Part shown: piece by piece, positions 19,157 through 27,198 of the stretch
Position numbering within the stretch: the stretch's first letter is position 1
How the letters are laid out: every line of letters starts with the position of its first letter
Source: Echinicola rosea
Lineage (GTDB): Bacteria > Bacteroidota > Bacteroidia > Cytophagales > Cyclobacteriaceae
Assembly: GCF_005281475.1 (NCBI RefSeq)
Contig: NZ_CP040106.1
Span: 1,307,501 to 1,371,500 of the forward strand
Reading direction: 5' to 3'
Length of the DNA: 64,000 nucleotides
Position numbers and translations under genes: made by a program
Notes under the pieces: generated by a model
What the model was told of the DNA's origin: nothing
Seen by the model: the letters and a program-made list of their open reading frames with translations, nothing else
Databases searched by the model: none

Positions 19157-20302
19157 ATGAGGGCGATAACATTATTACAACCCCAAAAACTGGTATTTGG
19201 GGCGGGGGCCTTTTCCCGCTTTGTGGAGGACACCATAGCCGCCAGCCACAAGCGGATTTGGATATTGGTGGCGCAGCCGCTAGTGGATACATTGGACGGT
19301 GGCTTGCAAGAAATGAGAGGAGCCGGAATAGTCGTAGAAGTGGCCGTTTATGATGTCGGAGAGCCTACTTTTAGTCATTATGAGGACTTTTTAAAGCAAG
19401 TGAAGGATTTTGGAGCCGATACGATCGTGGGTATCGGTGGGGGCAGTGTATTGGACTTGGCCAAACTTTTGGCGGCCATGCAGGACAGTACTGGGCAGTT
19501 ATCCGATTTTGTTGGTATAAATTTGTTAAGAAGCAGGAACACACAGATGGTGTGTATACCGACGACCGCCGGTACGGGCAGTGAGGTTTCTCCAAATGCC
19601 ATCTTGCTGGATGAAGCGACATTGGAGAAAAAAGGTATCATCAGTCCATTTCTGGTGCCTGATGCCACCTATATCGACCCGGCACTGACCATTGGGCTAC
19701 CGCCAAAGATCACAGCGGAGACGGGAATTGACGCCTTGTCGCATTGCATTGAGGCTTATACGAACAAGTTTAGCCATCCGCTCGTGGATGATTATGCGTT
19801 GAGGGGGATAGCCCTCATCGGGCAAAATTTACTCCGCGCATATGAAGCTCCCGATGACATGGATGCCCGATCTGCAGTGGCACTGGGAAGCATGTACGGA
19901 GGATTATGCCTCGGGCCGGTGAATACCGCAGCGGTACATGCCCTTTCTTATCCGTTAGGAGGAAAGTACCATGTGCCTCACGGATTGGCCAATGCCGTGC
20001 TACTTCCAGAAGTGATGGCCTATAACCTTTCTTCCAATGTGCAGAAGCATGAGCAAATCGCGTTGGCCTTGGGAGCAGAAAGAGGTAGCACACCAGAGGA
20101 AACGGCCAAGAATGGCGTGGAGAAAGTAAAGGAGTTGGTGAAGCTTTGTGAAATTCCCCAGACCCTCACCACGCTGGGTGTTCAGCGCGAGGATGTGGCC
20201 GAATTGACAGGCTTGGCCATGAAAGTTACCCGGCTGCTTAAAAATAACCCGAGAGAGGTGACTTTCTCAGATGCCGAGGAGATTTATGGCCGCTTGTTTT
20301 AA
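19157..20302 (+). CDS. Iron-containing alcohol dehydrogenase
   Basis: A 381-residue cytoplasmic NAD(P)-dependent oxidoreductase of the group III, Fe-dependent alcohol dehydrogenase family. The nucleotide-binding part holds GIGGGSVLDLAK near residue 94 and TTAGTGSEVS near 136. The metal site is seen in HCIEAYTNKFSHPLVDDYA (near 195), HALSYPLGGKYHVPHGLANA (near 259) and its His residues. The family interconverts an aldehyde and an alcohol; here a likely job is reducing the aldehyde left by the aldolase encoded at 16119. The neighbouring pdxA-like and DUF1537 genes support that, since they need a hydroxy-acid substrate. Start ATG 19157 gives a normal-length protein. Family certain, substrate inferred. 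Confidence 0.9.
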   Translation: MRAITLLQPQKLVFGAGAFSRFVEDTIAASHKRIWILVAQPLVDTLDGGLQEMRGAGIVVEVAVYDVGEPTFSHYEDFLKQVKDFGADTIVGIGGGSVLDLAKLLAAMQDSTGQLSDFVGINLLRSRNTQMVCIPTTAGTGSEVSPNAILLDEATLEKKGIISPFLVPDATYIDPALTIGLPPKITAETGIDALSHCIEAYTNKFSHPLVDDYALRGIALIGQNLLRAYEAPDDMDARSAVALGSMYGGLCLGPVNTAAVHALSYPLGGKYHVPHGLANAVLLPEVMAYNLSSNVQKHEQIALALGAERGSTPEETAKNGVEKVKELVKLCEIPQTLTTLGVQREDVAELTGLAMKVTRLLKNNPREVTFSDAEEIYGRLF

Positions 20303-20311
20303 AGGGTAGTG

Positions 20312-20470
20312 AGACGTGAGTATTGAGATATGAGAAATAGGAATGCTGGGGCTGAGCCCTCCGCATAGCCGATAAAAAGAGGAAAGTACTTAGGAAAAAG
20401 AAAGTTAGGTCAAGATGGAGATTGAGACCAAAAATCTCATGTCTCCTATCTCACATCTTATGTCTAGATA
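20312..20470. repeat. Inverted gtgagtattgagatatgaga repeats
   Basis: gagacgtgagtattgagatatgaga (from 20312) and tctcatgtctcctatctcacatct (about 20437-20460) are imperfect inverted copies about 100 bp apart. Related words occur at 7912-7965 and 16021-16042. The stretch fills the gap between the Fe-ADH and pdxA-like genes and could form a long imperfect stem in RNA. Confidence 0.5.
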
Positions 20471-20481
20471 ATTAGAAAAAT

Positions 20482-21534
20482 ATGGAAAGACCAATTATAG
20501 CCATCACCATGGGCGATCCTGCAGGGATCGGTCCCGAGATCATCGTAAAGAGCTTTCGGAATGGAGGATTACATGCCAAATGTCAGCCATTGGTGGTGGG
20601 CGATGCGGCGACCATTGCGCGTATGGCCAAACAGTTAAATGCTCCATTGACCGTGAGGGCGATCCAGGAGGTTCGGGAGGCCAGCTTTGACCCGCAAGTA
20701 ATCGAGGTGGTGGACTTGGACAATGTGGATGTCGATCAGCTGGAGATGGGCAAGGTCAGTGCCATGTCTGGAGCAGCGGCTTTTCAATCGGTAAAAAAAA
20801 CCATTGAACTGGCGTTAAGTGAAGAAGTTGATGCGACTGTCACCAGCCCCATTAACAAAGAATCGATTAATTTGGCTGGTCATCACTATGCCGGCCATAC
20901 AGAGATATACGCAGAATTTACCGGTACGGAGAAATTTGCGATGTTGCTCGTGGAGCAAAACCTTCGGGTAATCCATGTGACTACGCATGTGCCCTTGCGA
21001 GCGGCCTGTGATCTGGTAAAAAAAGACCGGGTGCTGGACGTCATCCGTTTGCTGCACCAAGCCTGTGTGCAGTTTGGCATCGAAAAACCACGCATTGGCG
21101 TGGCGGGGCTAAACCCCCATGCCGGTGATGGCGGGCTCTTTGGCACCGAGGATGATAAGGAGATTTTGCCTGCTGTACAGACTGCCCAAGCAGAAGGATA
21201 TGAAGCCGAAGGTCCTGTTCCACCGGACACCCTTTTTGCCAAAGCCGTGCAGGGATATTACGATGGCTGTGTGGCCATGTACCACGACCAAGGGCATATT
21301 CCTTTTAAAATGGTCGGGTTCAAATGGAACAATGAATCCAAGACCATGGAGAGTGTAAAGGGCGTTAACATTACCCTTGGTTTACCGATCATTCGTACTT
21401 CTGTGGACCATGGTACTGCCTTCGAGATTGCAGGGCAGGGAATCGCCTCAGAAGATGCGTTGAACTTAGCGATTGATTATGCCATTCCAATGGCAAAAAA
21501 CAGAAAGAAACATGATAGCAGTTATAGCCGATGA
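20482..21534 (+). CDS. pdxA: PdxA-like 4-phospho-hydroxyacid dehydrogenase (PdxA2 type)
   Basis: A 350-residue member of the PdxA family, NAD-dependent and divalent-metal-dependent oxidative decarboxylases. Motifs: GDPAGIGPEI near residue 11, HYAGHTEIYAE (metal His) near 133, THVPLRAACD near 172, GLNPHAGDGGLFG near 212, MYHDQGHIPFK near 266 and TSVDHGTAFEIAG near 303. Housekeeping PdxA acts on 4-phosphohydroxy-L-threonine for pyridoxal phosphate. PdxA2 paralogues paired with DUF1537 kinases act on 4-phospho-D-threonate or 4-phospho-D-erythronate, giving dihydroxyacetone phosphate and CO2. This gene overlaps a DUF1537 kinase by 23 bp and sits in a sugar-acid block, so the PdxA2 role is favoured, though residues that discriminate the two cannot be checked here. 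Confidence 0.88.
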   Translation: MERPIIAITMGDPAGIGPEIIVKSFRNGGLHAKCQPLVVGDAATIARMAKQLNAPLTVRAIQEVREASFDPQVIEVVDLDNVDVDQLEMGKVSAMSGAAAFQSVKKTIELALSEEVDATVTSPINKESINLAGHHYAGHTEIYAEFTGTEKFAMLLVEQNLRVIHVTTHVPLRAACDLVKKDRVLDVIRLLHQACVQFGIEKPRIGVAGLNPHAGDGGLFGTEDDKEILPAVQTAQAEGYEAEGPVPPDTLFAKAVQGYYDGCVAMYHDQGHIPFKMVGFKWNNESKTMESVKGVNITLGLPIIRTSVDHGTAFEIAGQGIASEDALNLAIDYAIPMAKNRKKHDSSYSR

Positions 21535-22687
21535 TATTACCGGGGCTGCCGAAATAGCCGGTGTATGCCTGAGATGGGGAATTCCCGTATCCTTTTCCTT
21601 GGATGCCAGTCCCGCAAGTGGTGCTGACGTGATGGTGATCGCCACGGACACCCGATCCATGACCGAGGCGGCCGCCCTAAAAGAAACGGACAGGATCGCC
21701 TCCGAGCTGATGAACATGGGCATCACCTGGATCTTCAAAAAATCCGATTCCGTGATGCGTGGCCATGTGGCCAAAGAGCTAAAGGTACTGGCCAAAAATC
21801 TCCACAAGGAAAAAATGCTCTTGGTACCGGCCAATCCCTACACCGGCCGAAGCATCAGTGAGGGAATTTATTATGTGAAAGGAAGACCGTTGAACGAAAC
21901 TAGTTTTAAGGACGATCCTACATTTCCGGCTTTTTCTGCCAATGTAAAGGACCTTTTGCGAGAGGATGAACTGCCTGTAGCTTATGGAAAGTTTTCTGAA
22001 GAAGAGGACCTTCAAGCCGGGTTTAACATCCCTGACTCCCAGACTATGCAGGACTTGTACACCTGGGCCAGCTTAATGGATGATTCAGTGCTGCCTGCAG
22101 GAAGTGCCGCATTTTTTGAGATGTGCCTGAAGCGTAATTTCCCGGAATGGATGCTTGGGCAAGAACCGGATCCGCTTTCCTTTTTGGGCAATAGCCTGAT
22201 GATCGCCGGCAGTAGCCATCAAAACAGCAAGGACTTTGTCGAAAAAGCAGTGGAAAAAGGCGTTCACCTTAGCGAAATGCCAGATTTGCTAACCGAAGAA
22301 ACGTATAATCCCGCCGGTACCGAAGCTTGGGTGCAGGATGTAAGCCAAGGACTAAAAGATAGTGACCGGGTCATCATGGGGTACGGTAAAAAGAAAGTGA
22401 GCTTTGACAATTACCCGGCAATCCTTAAAAAGCGCACTGCCCAGGCGGTCTCAAGGGTGATCGAAGAAGTGCCCGTGCGGGAATTATTACTGGAAGGTGG
22501 AGCGACCACCTGTGCGGTGATCGAAGAACTTTCCCTCGGTGCGTTGATTCCCATGCAGGAGCTTAGCCCTGGTGTCGTACGGTTAAAAGCTGTGGACCTT
22601 GATATGGTGTTGACCATCAAGCCAGGAAGCTACGCTTGGCCCGAGGCTGTGTACAAGTACTTTGAACTCGAAAAGCCAATGGTGTGA
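21512..22687 (+). CDS. DUF1537 four-carbon acid sugar kinase (threonate/erythronate kinase type)
   Basis: A 391-residue cytoplasmic kinase of the DUF1537 family, shown in other bacteria to phosphorylate D-threonate, D-erythronate, L-threonate or related acids with ATP. ATG 21512 begins MIAVIADDITGAAEIAG, the conserved N-terminal acid-sugar-binding motif; the upstream in-frame ATG at 21473 adds 13 unlikely residues. Further signatures: TDTRSM near residue 46, FKKSDSVMRGHV near 72, and the C-terminal nucleotide-binding part with LLLEGGATTCAVIEEL near 326 and LKPGSY-like IKPGSYAWP near 371. It overlaps the pdxA-like gene by 23 bp, so kinase and dehydrogenase are probably made together. The pair fits the known D-threonate route; exact stereochemistry is inferred. 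Confidence 0.9.
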   Translation: MIAVIADDITGAAEIAGVCLRWGIPVSFSLDASPASGADVMVIATDTRSMTEAAALKETDRIASELMNMGITWIFKKSDSVMRGHVAKELKVLAKNLHKEKMLLVPANPYTGRSISEGIYYVKGRPLNETSFKDDPTFPAFSANVKDLLREDELPVAYGKFSEEEDLQAGFNIPDSQTMQDLYTWASLMDDSVLPAGSAAFFEMCLKRNFPEWMLGQEPDPLSFLGNSLMIAGSSHQNSKDFVEKAVEKGVHLSEMPDLLTEETYNPAGTEAWVQDVSQGLKDSDRVIMGYGKKKVSFDNYPAILKKRTAQAVSRVIEEVPVRELLLEGGATTCAVIEELSLGALIPMQELSPGVVRLKAVDLDMVLTIKPGSYAWPEAVYKYFELEKPMV

Positions 22688-24210
22688 TGGGTAGAAGGAG
22701 ATGGGGTTCAGTTGATTTGGCTATGAAAGGCCGTCCACTGTCCACTGTCCACTGTCGACAGTGGGTTGGTGTGCTGGCCTCCCCTATAGGGAACCGAGGG
22801 GTCCGCTATGGGAAGCATCAATGGACTGCTTTCCTTTTGATCATGACTACCCTGTTTTTGCTGTCCAAAGTTACAGATCTATCTGCTCAAGATGCTGACA
22901 ATCATTATAACGCTACATTAAAAGAGACCCTTGAAAGGATTGAAACGACTTTTCACGTTACACTCCACTATGATGGGAAATTAGTGGACGGCAAGGAACT
23001 GGATTATGCCTTTTGGCGAATCCGGCAAGGTGACCTGGATAATTCCCTTACGGCCGTGCTGGCTCCTTTTGACCTTACCTATTATCAGGAAGATGAAGAT
23101 ACTTATTCCATTAAGCCATTTCAGTACCACAAAAAATCCATCTCAATTGCCAAGGAAGAACTGGCCTTTTTTGAAACGCTATATGCTACCAAAATGGCTT
23201 GGGAAGACAGAAAATCCCAGTTGCGTCAGTGCATGATCGAGGCCTTGGGGTTGTTGGCACTTCCCGAAAAGCCTTCTTCTGCTCCCATCATTACCAAAAA
23301 AAGAAAATACAAAGGCTATACAGTAGAAAATGTGGCCTTGGAAGTGTTGTCGGGGGTTTACACCACCGGTTCAGTATATAAGCCTCGTCCGCTGAAGGAC
23401 AACCATCCCATTATCATCATGCCAAACGGGCACTTTGGCCAGGGACGTTATCGCGAAAGCGAACAAATCAGAGCAGCCACCTTGGCCAAAATGGGAGCGG
23501 TGGTCGTCACCTATGATTTGTTTGCTTGGGGAGAATCCCAATTGCAGTTTGCCTCTGAAGACCATCGGCTTAGCGCTGCCCACACCATCCAAACCTGGAA
23601 TGGGCTGCAATGGATCGATTACCTTTCAGCGCTCAAGGAAACGGATCCTCAGCGTGTGGGCATTACGGGTGGGTCAGGCGGTGGGTCACAAACCATGCTG
23701 CTGACAGCCATTGATGATCGCATCAAAGTAGCCGTGCCCACCGTGATGGTTTCTTCCCATTTTTCGGGAGGTTGTCCATGCGAAAGTGGGAAGCCGATCC
23801 ATCTTTGTGCTGGAGGCACTAATAATGCGGAGATTGCTGCGATGGCAGCACCTCGGCCCATGCTGGTCATCTCTGATGGCGGCGACTGGACGCACACTGT
23901 TCCTGAATTAGAGTTTCCATTTATCCAACGGACCTATGGGTTCTATGGAGAAAAAGATAAAGTAACTAATGCTCATTTTCCCTCCGAAGGGCATGATTAT
24001 AAGTATTCAAAACGGCAAGCGATGTATCCGTTTATGGCCAAGTATTTGGATTTGGATATCGACAAGTTAAAAGATGATGAGGGTTATATAGATGAAAGTG
24101 GCGTGACCATCGAAGATGAGAATGCCCTGAAAGTGTTCGGGGAGAATGGGGATGGACTTCCGGAAAATGCTATTAAAGGGAAGGATGCCTTATTTAATGT
24201 CATGGAGTAG
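22684..24210 (+). CDS. Exported alpha/beta-hydrolase esterase with N-terminal STN domain
   Basis: A 508-residue frame in ATGA overlap with the kinase gene. The real start is uncertain: the first 50 codons run through a palindromic repeat (22735-22764), and a later start (GTG 22771 or ATG 22843) would still keep the hydrophobic export segment ending DLSAQ. Next comes a domain of about 70 residues like the secretin/TonB N-terminal (STN) domain (LERIETTFHVTLHYDG... LDNSLTAVLAPFDLTYY). The remaining part is an acetylxylan-esterase-like alpha/beta hydrolase with GITGGSGGGSQT as nucleophile elbow and GHDYKYS near the C-terminus holding the likely His. Esterases in RG-II loci remove methyl or acetyl esters, and CE19-type assignment is possible. 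The STN fusion is unusual. Confidence 0.72.
   Translation: MMGRRRWGSVDLAMKGRPLSTVHCRQWVGVLASPIGNRGVRYGKHQWTAFLLIMTTLFLLSKVTDLSAQDADNHYNATLKETLERIETTFHVTLHYDGKLVDGKELDYAFWRIRQGDLDNSLTAVLAPFDLTYYQEDEDTYSIKPFQYHKKSISIAKEELAFFETLYATKMAWEDRKSQLRQCMIEALGLLALPEKPSSAPIITKKRKYKGYTVENVALEVLSGVYTTGSVYKPRPLKDNHPIIIMPNGHFGQGRYRESEQIRAATLAKMGAVVVTYDLFAWGESQLQFASEDHRLSAAHTIQTWNGLQWIDYLSALKETDPQRVGITGGSGGGSQTMLLTAIDDRIKVAVPTVMVSSHFSGGCPCESGKPIHLCAGGTNNAEIAAMAAPRPMLVISDGGDWTHTVPELEFPFIQRTYGFYGEKDKVTNAHFPSEGHDYKYSKRQAMYPFMAKYLDLDIDKLKDDEGYIDESGVTIEDENALKVFGENGDGLPENAIKGKDALFNVME
22735..22764. repeat. gtccact tandem and 16-bp perfect palindrome
   Basis: Tandem gtccact units lead into CCACTGTCGACAGTGG (22749-22764), a perfect 16-bp palindrome with the GTC..GAC centre of the second palindrome family. 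It lies within the nominal 5' coding part of the esterase frame, which makes the far-upstream start doubtful. A related ggacagtggacag word is at 10849. Confidence 0.6.
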
Positions 24211-24212
24211 TT

Positions 24213-24423
24213 GGCATTGCAAATGCCGAGCTCGTTGGGCCACTCGTTACAAACGAGGGCCAGCGTCGGAAATGCGATTAAGGGTAGAGCAGCCTTATTC
24301 AATGTTTTGAAATAGGCAGTATTTCAAATTATAGCTGTTTGGGATTTTAAATCCCAAACCCAAATAATCCGGGCAGGGGATTTTAAATCCCCAATTATTC
24401 GGAGTCCAGATTGCAAATCTGGA
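24213..24423. repeat. Palindrome array between esterase and GH95 genes
   Basis: GGCATTGCAAATGCC (24213-24227), a CTCGTTACAAACGAG hairpin (about 24243-24257), perfect GTTTGGGATTTTAAATCCCAAAC (24337-24359), GGGGATTTTAAATCCCC (24376-24392) and tccagattgcaaatctgga (24404-24422). Five different stems share the same short A/T centre, the clearest display of compensated stem variation in the window. Confidence 0.85.
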
Positions 24424-24474
24424 TTAGTGCGGTTAGCACATTATTACTCAATAACCTAATAACCATAAAATCAA

Positions 24475-26916
24475 ATGCGTAGGACAACAAGCTTAATTTT
24501 CGTTTTTTTAGTAACGATACTTACCCTTCACGCGCAGGATACTTCCTGGAAATTGTGGTATGATAAACCCGCCTCAAACTGGAACGAAGCGTTGCCACTG
24601 GGCAATGGCCGCTTGGGCGCGATGGTCTTCGGGGCACCGGCAATGGAGCGATTGCAATTGAATGAAGAGACCATCTGGGCAGGATCACCCAACAGCAATG
24701 CTCATACCAAGGCCAAAGAGGCCATTCCTTATGTGCAGCAATTGATTTTTGAAGGAGACTATCAGGCCGCACAGGAATTGGCCGATGAAAGGATCATGTC
24801 ACAAACCAATGACGGGATGCCTTATGAAACGTTTGGGAATGTTTACATTTCTTTTCCGGGACATCAAGGTTATGAAGATTATTACCGTGACCTGAACTTG
24901 GAGGAGGCCACCAGTACCGTAAGTTATTCTGTGGACGGTGTCCAGTACAAAAGAGAAGTCCTCAGCGCTTTTGAGGATGATGTCATTATGGTGAGGTTGA
25001 CAGCAGACCGACCCGGCAGCATTACGTGTAATGTCCAAATGACCAGTCCACATGACAATGCCGATGTACGGATCAGGGAAGACCAACTTACCCTTTCGGG
25101 AGTTTCCCAAACACACGACCACCAACGTGGAGGAGTGAAGTTCCAAGGAAGAATCAAAGCTAAAAACAAAGGTGGCGAAATGGTGACCAAAGATGGACTC
25201 ATCAGTGTCGCAGGTGCCGATGAGGTGACCTTGTATATTTCCATTGCCACCAACTTTAAGAATTATAAAGACCTATCAGTTGAATATGAAAAGAAGGCGG
25301 CCGAGATTCTAAATGCTTCCTTCCAAAAGGATTTTGATGCCATTAAAAGTGCACATATTGCCTATTATCAGCAGTTTTATGACCGTGTGGCCATTGACCT
25401 TGGCAGCACCGAGGCTGCAGAAAAACCAACCGACCAGCGGATCCAGCAGTTTGCTGAAGTCAATGATCCCCAACTGGCAGCGCTTTATTTTCAGTTTGCA
25501 CGCTACCTGCTGATATCCTGCTCCCAGCCGGGCGGCCAGCCGTCTAACCTGCAGGGTATTTGGAATGATATGCTATTTCCACCTTGGGAAAGTAAATATA
25601 CCGTGAACATCAATGCGGAGATGAACTATTGGCCAGCAGAGCTCACCAATCTGAGTGAGATGCACGAGCCGTTTTTGCAGATGGTACGGGAAGTGAGCGA
25701 AACAGGCCGAGAAACGGCCAAAATGATGTACGGTGCCCGCGGCTGGGTGCTTCATCATAATACGGACATTTGGCGTATCACTGGCCCGATCGATTATGCC
25801 GCATCAGGCATGTGGCCAAGTGGAGGAGCTTGGCTGACCCAGCACCTTTGGGAGCGGTACCTTTACAGCGGTGACGAGGATTTTCTGAAAGAAGCATATC
25901 CGATCATGAAGGGAGCCGCTCAGTTTTTTCTGGATGTGCTGATCGAGGAGCCAGAGCATGGCTGGTTGGTCGTGTCTCCTTCGAGTTCTCCAGAAAATAG
26001 CCATGTGCATGGCGCGACCATTGCGGCAGGGGTAACGATGGATAATCAGTTGATGTTTGATTTATTTTCCAACCTGATCCGTTCCAGTGAAATTCTGGGA
26101 CAAGATGAGGCGTTTGCAGATACGTTAAAAGCCACCCGTAAGCGATTGGCACCGATGCAGGTGGGACAATACGGACAGCTGCAAGAGTGGATGCACGACT
26201 GGGACGATCCAGCAGACAAGCACCGCCATGTGTCACACCTTTATGGTGTATTCCCAAGCAACCAAATTTCCCCATTTCGGACACCGGAGTTATTTGATGC
26301 TGCCAGAACTTCCCTGATGTTTAGGGGCGATCCATCCACTGGCTGGTCTATGGGGTGGAAAGTGAATCTCTGGGCACGTTTTTTGGATGGCGACCATGCC
26401 TACAAACTCCTTCAAAATCAACTGAGCCTTGTTACTCCTTCCACACGCGGTGGTGGGACTTATGCCAATATGTTTGACGCTCACCCACCGTTTCAGATAG
26501 ATGGGAATTTTGGCTGTGCAGCAGGGATTGCAGAGATGCTCATGCAAAGCCAGGAAGGCGCCATTCATCTCCTGCCAGCACTTCCCAACGTCTGGGATAA
26601 GGGTAGCATCGAAGGATTGCGGGCCAGGGGAGGGTTCGAAATTGTGGGGCTGACCTGGAAAGACAATAAAGTGGATAAAGTCGTGATCAAATCCACCCTC
26701 GGCGGGAATTTACGATTGCGCGCTGGCAATAAACTTAAAGCAAAAGGGCTGGAAGAAGCTTCTGGAAATAATCCTAATCATTTCTTTGATCTGCCGGAAG
26801 TGAAGCAGCCGTTGGTTTCCGAACAAGCGACATTGAATCCGGTAACATTGCAGGAGTACTATGAATATGACTTGGATACAGAGGCGGGCGAAGTATATGA
26901 GATTTCAGGTAGGTAA
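24475..26916 (+). CDS. Secreted GH95 alpha-L-fucosidase / alpha-L-galactosidase
   Basis: An 813-residue exported glycoside hydrolase of family 95, inverting enzymes that remove terminal alpha-L-fucose or alpha-L-galactose. Signal peptide about residues 1-20 (LTLHAQ). The opening LWYDKPASNWNEALPLGNGRLGAMVFG and LNEETIWAGSP are the family hallmarks of the N-terminal beta domain. The (alpha/alpha)6 barrel contains QPGGQPSNLQGIWND, NINAEMNYWPAE and SPSSSPENSH...TMDNQLMFDLF, which hold the conserved Asn, Asp and Glu residues of the active site. A C-terminal beta domain closes the protein. Length is normal. In RG-II degradation a GH95 acts on L-galactose of side chain A; whether this one acts on galactose or fucose is not decidable here. 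Confidence 0.93.
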   Translation: MRRTTSLIFVFLVTILTLHAQDTSWKLWYDKPASNWNEALPLGNGRLGAMVFGAPAMERLQLNEETIWAGSPNSNAHTKAKEAIPYVQQLIFEGDYQAAQELADERIMSQTNDGMPYETFGNVYISFPGHQGYEDYYRDLNLEEATSTVSYSVDGVQYKREVLSAFEDDVIMVRLTADRPGSITCNVQMTSPHDNADVRIREDQLTLSGVSQTHDHQRGGVKFQGRIKAKNKGGEMVTKDGLISVAGADEVTLYISIATNFKNYKDLSVEYEKKAAEILNASFQKDFDAIKSAHIAYYQQFYDRVAIDLGSTEAAEKPTDQRIQQFAEVNDPQLAALYFQFARYLLISCSQPGGQPSNLQGIWNDMLFPPWESKYTVNINAEMNYWPAELTNLSEMHEPFLQMVREVSETGRETAKMMYGARGWVLHHNTDIWRITGPIDYAASGMWPSGGAWLTQHLWERYLYSGDEDFLKEAYPIMKGAAQFFLDVLIEEPEHGWLVVSPSSSPENSHVHGATIAAGVTMDNQLMFDLFSNLIRSSEILGQDEAFADTLKATRKRLAPMQVGQYGQLQEWMHDWDDPADKHRHVSHLYGVFPSNQISPFRTPELFDAARTSLMFRGDPSTGWSMGWKVNLWARFLDGDHAYKLLQNQLSLVTPSTRGGGTYANMFDAHPPFQIDGNFGCAAGIAEMLMQSQEGAIHLLPALPNVWDKGSIEGLRARGGFEIVGLTWKDNKVDKVVIKSTLGGNLRLRAGNKLKAKGLEEASGNNPNHFFDLPEVKQPLVSEQATLNPVTLQEYYEYDLDTEAGEVYEISGR

Positions 26917-26964
26917 GGCTTAAGTTTTGAATGTTGGAAGGTTTGAAAATTTCATATTGCAAAA

Positions 26965-27183
26965 GGCATTTCAAATGCCGGTGTTCGTGAGGCGGCTCGT
27001 TGCAAACGAGCGCCATTTAGGGCCATTTTGGGTTTGAATCCGGACTGCTTAGGATGGCTTAGGCTTCAAAAAATGCTAAAGAGCATTTCAAATGCTCAGG
27101 CTCGTTGGCCACTCGTTACAAACGAGAGCCATTAGCGGCCGGGTCTCTTCCCCAGCACCTTGAAACTTGAGTCTCGGACTCAA
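26965..27183. repeat. Palindrome array between GH95 and GH105 genes
   Basis: GGCATTTCAAATGCC (26965-26979), ggctcgttgcaaacgagcgcc (about 26994-27014), gagcatttcaaatgctc (about 27081-27097), actcgttacaaacgagag (about 27112-27129) and ttgagtctcggactcaa (about 27167-27183). It mixes members of three stem types: GCATTnnAAATGC, CTCGTTnnAAACGAG and GAGTCnnnGACTC. Confidence 0.8.
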
Positions 27184-27198
27184 TAAAATAAAAATGAG

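Noticed and set aside
20482..21534. PdxA read as the vitamin B6 biosynthetic enzyme
   Set aside because: Overlap with a DUF1537 kinase gene is the hallmark of the catabolic PdxA2 type; the biosynthetic role is kept only as an alternative.
24213..27183. Palindrome arrays considered as a CRISPR array
   Set aside because: Units are different palindromes with irregular spacing, without a constant repeat or uniform spacers, and no cas genes are present.
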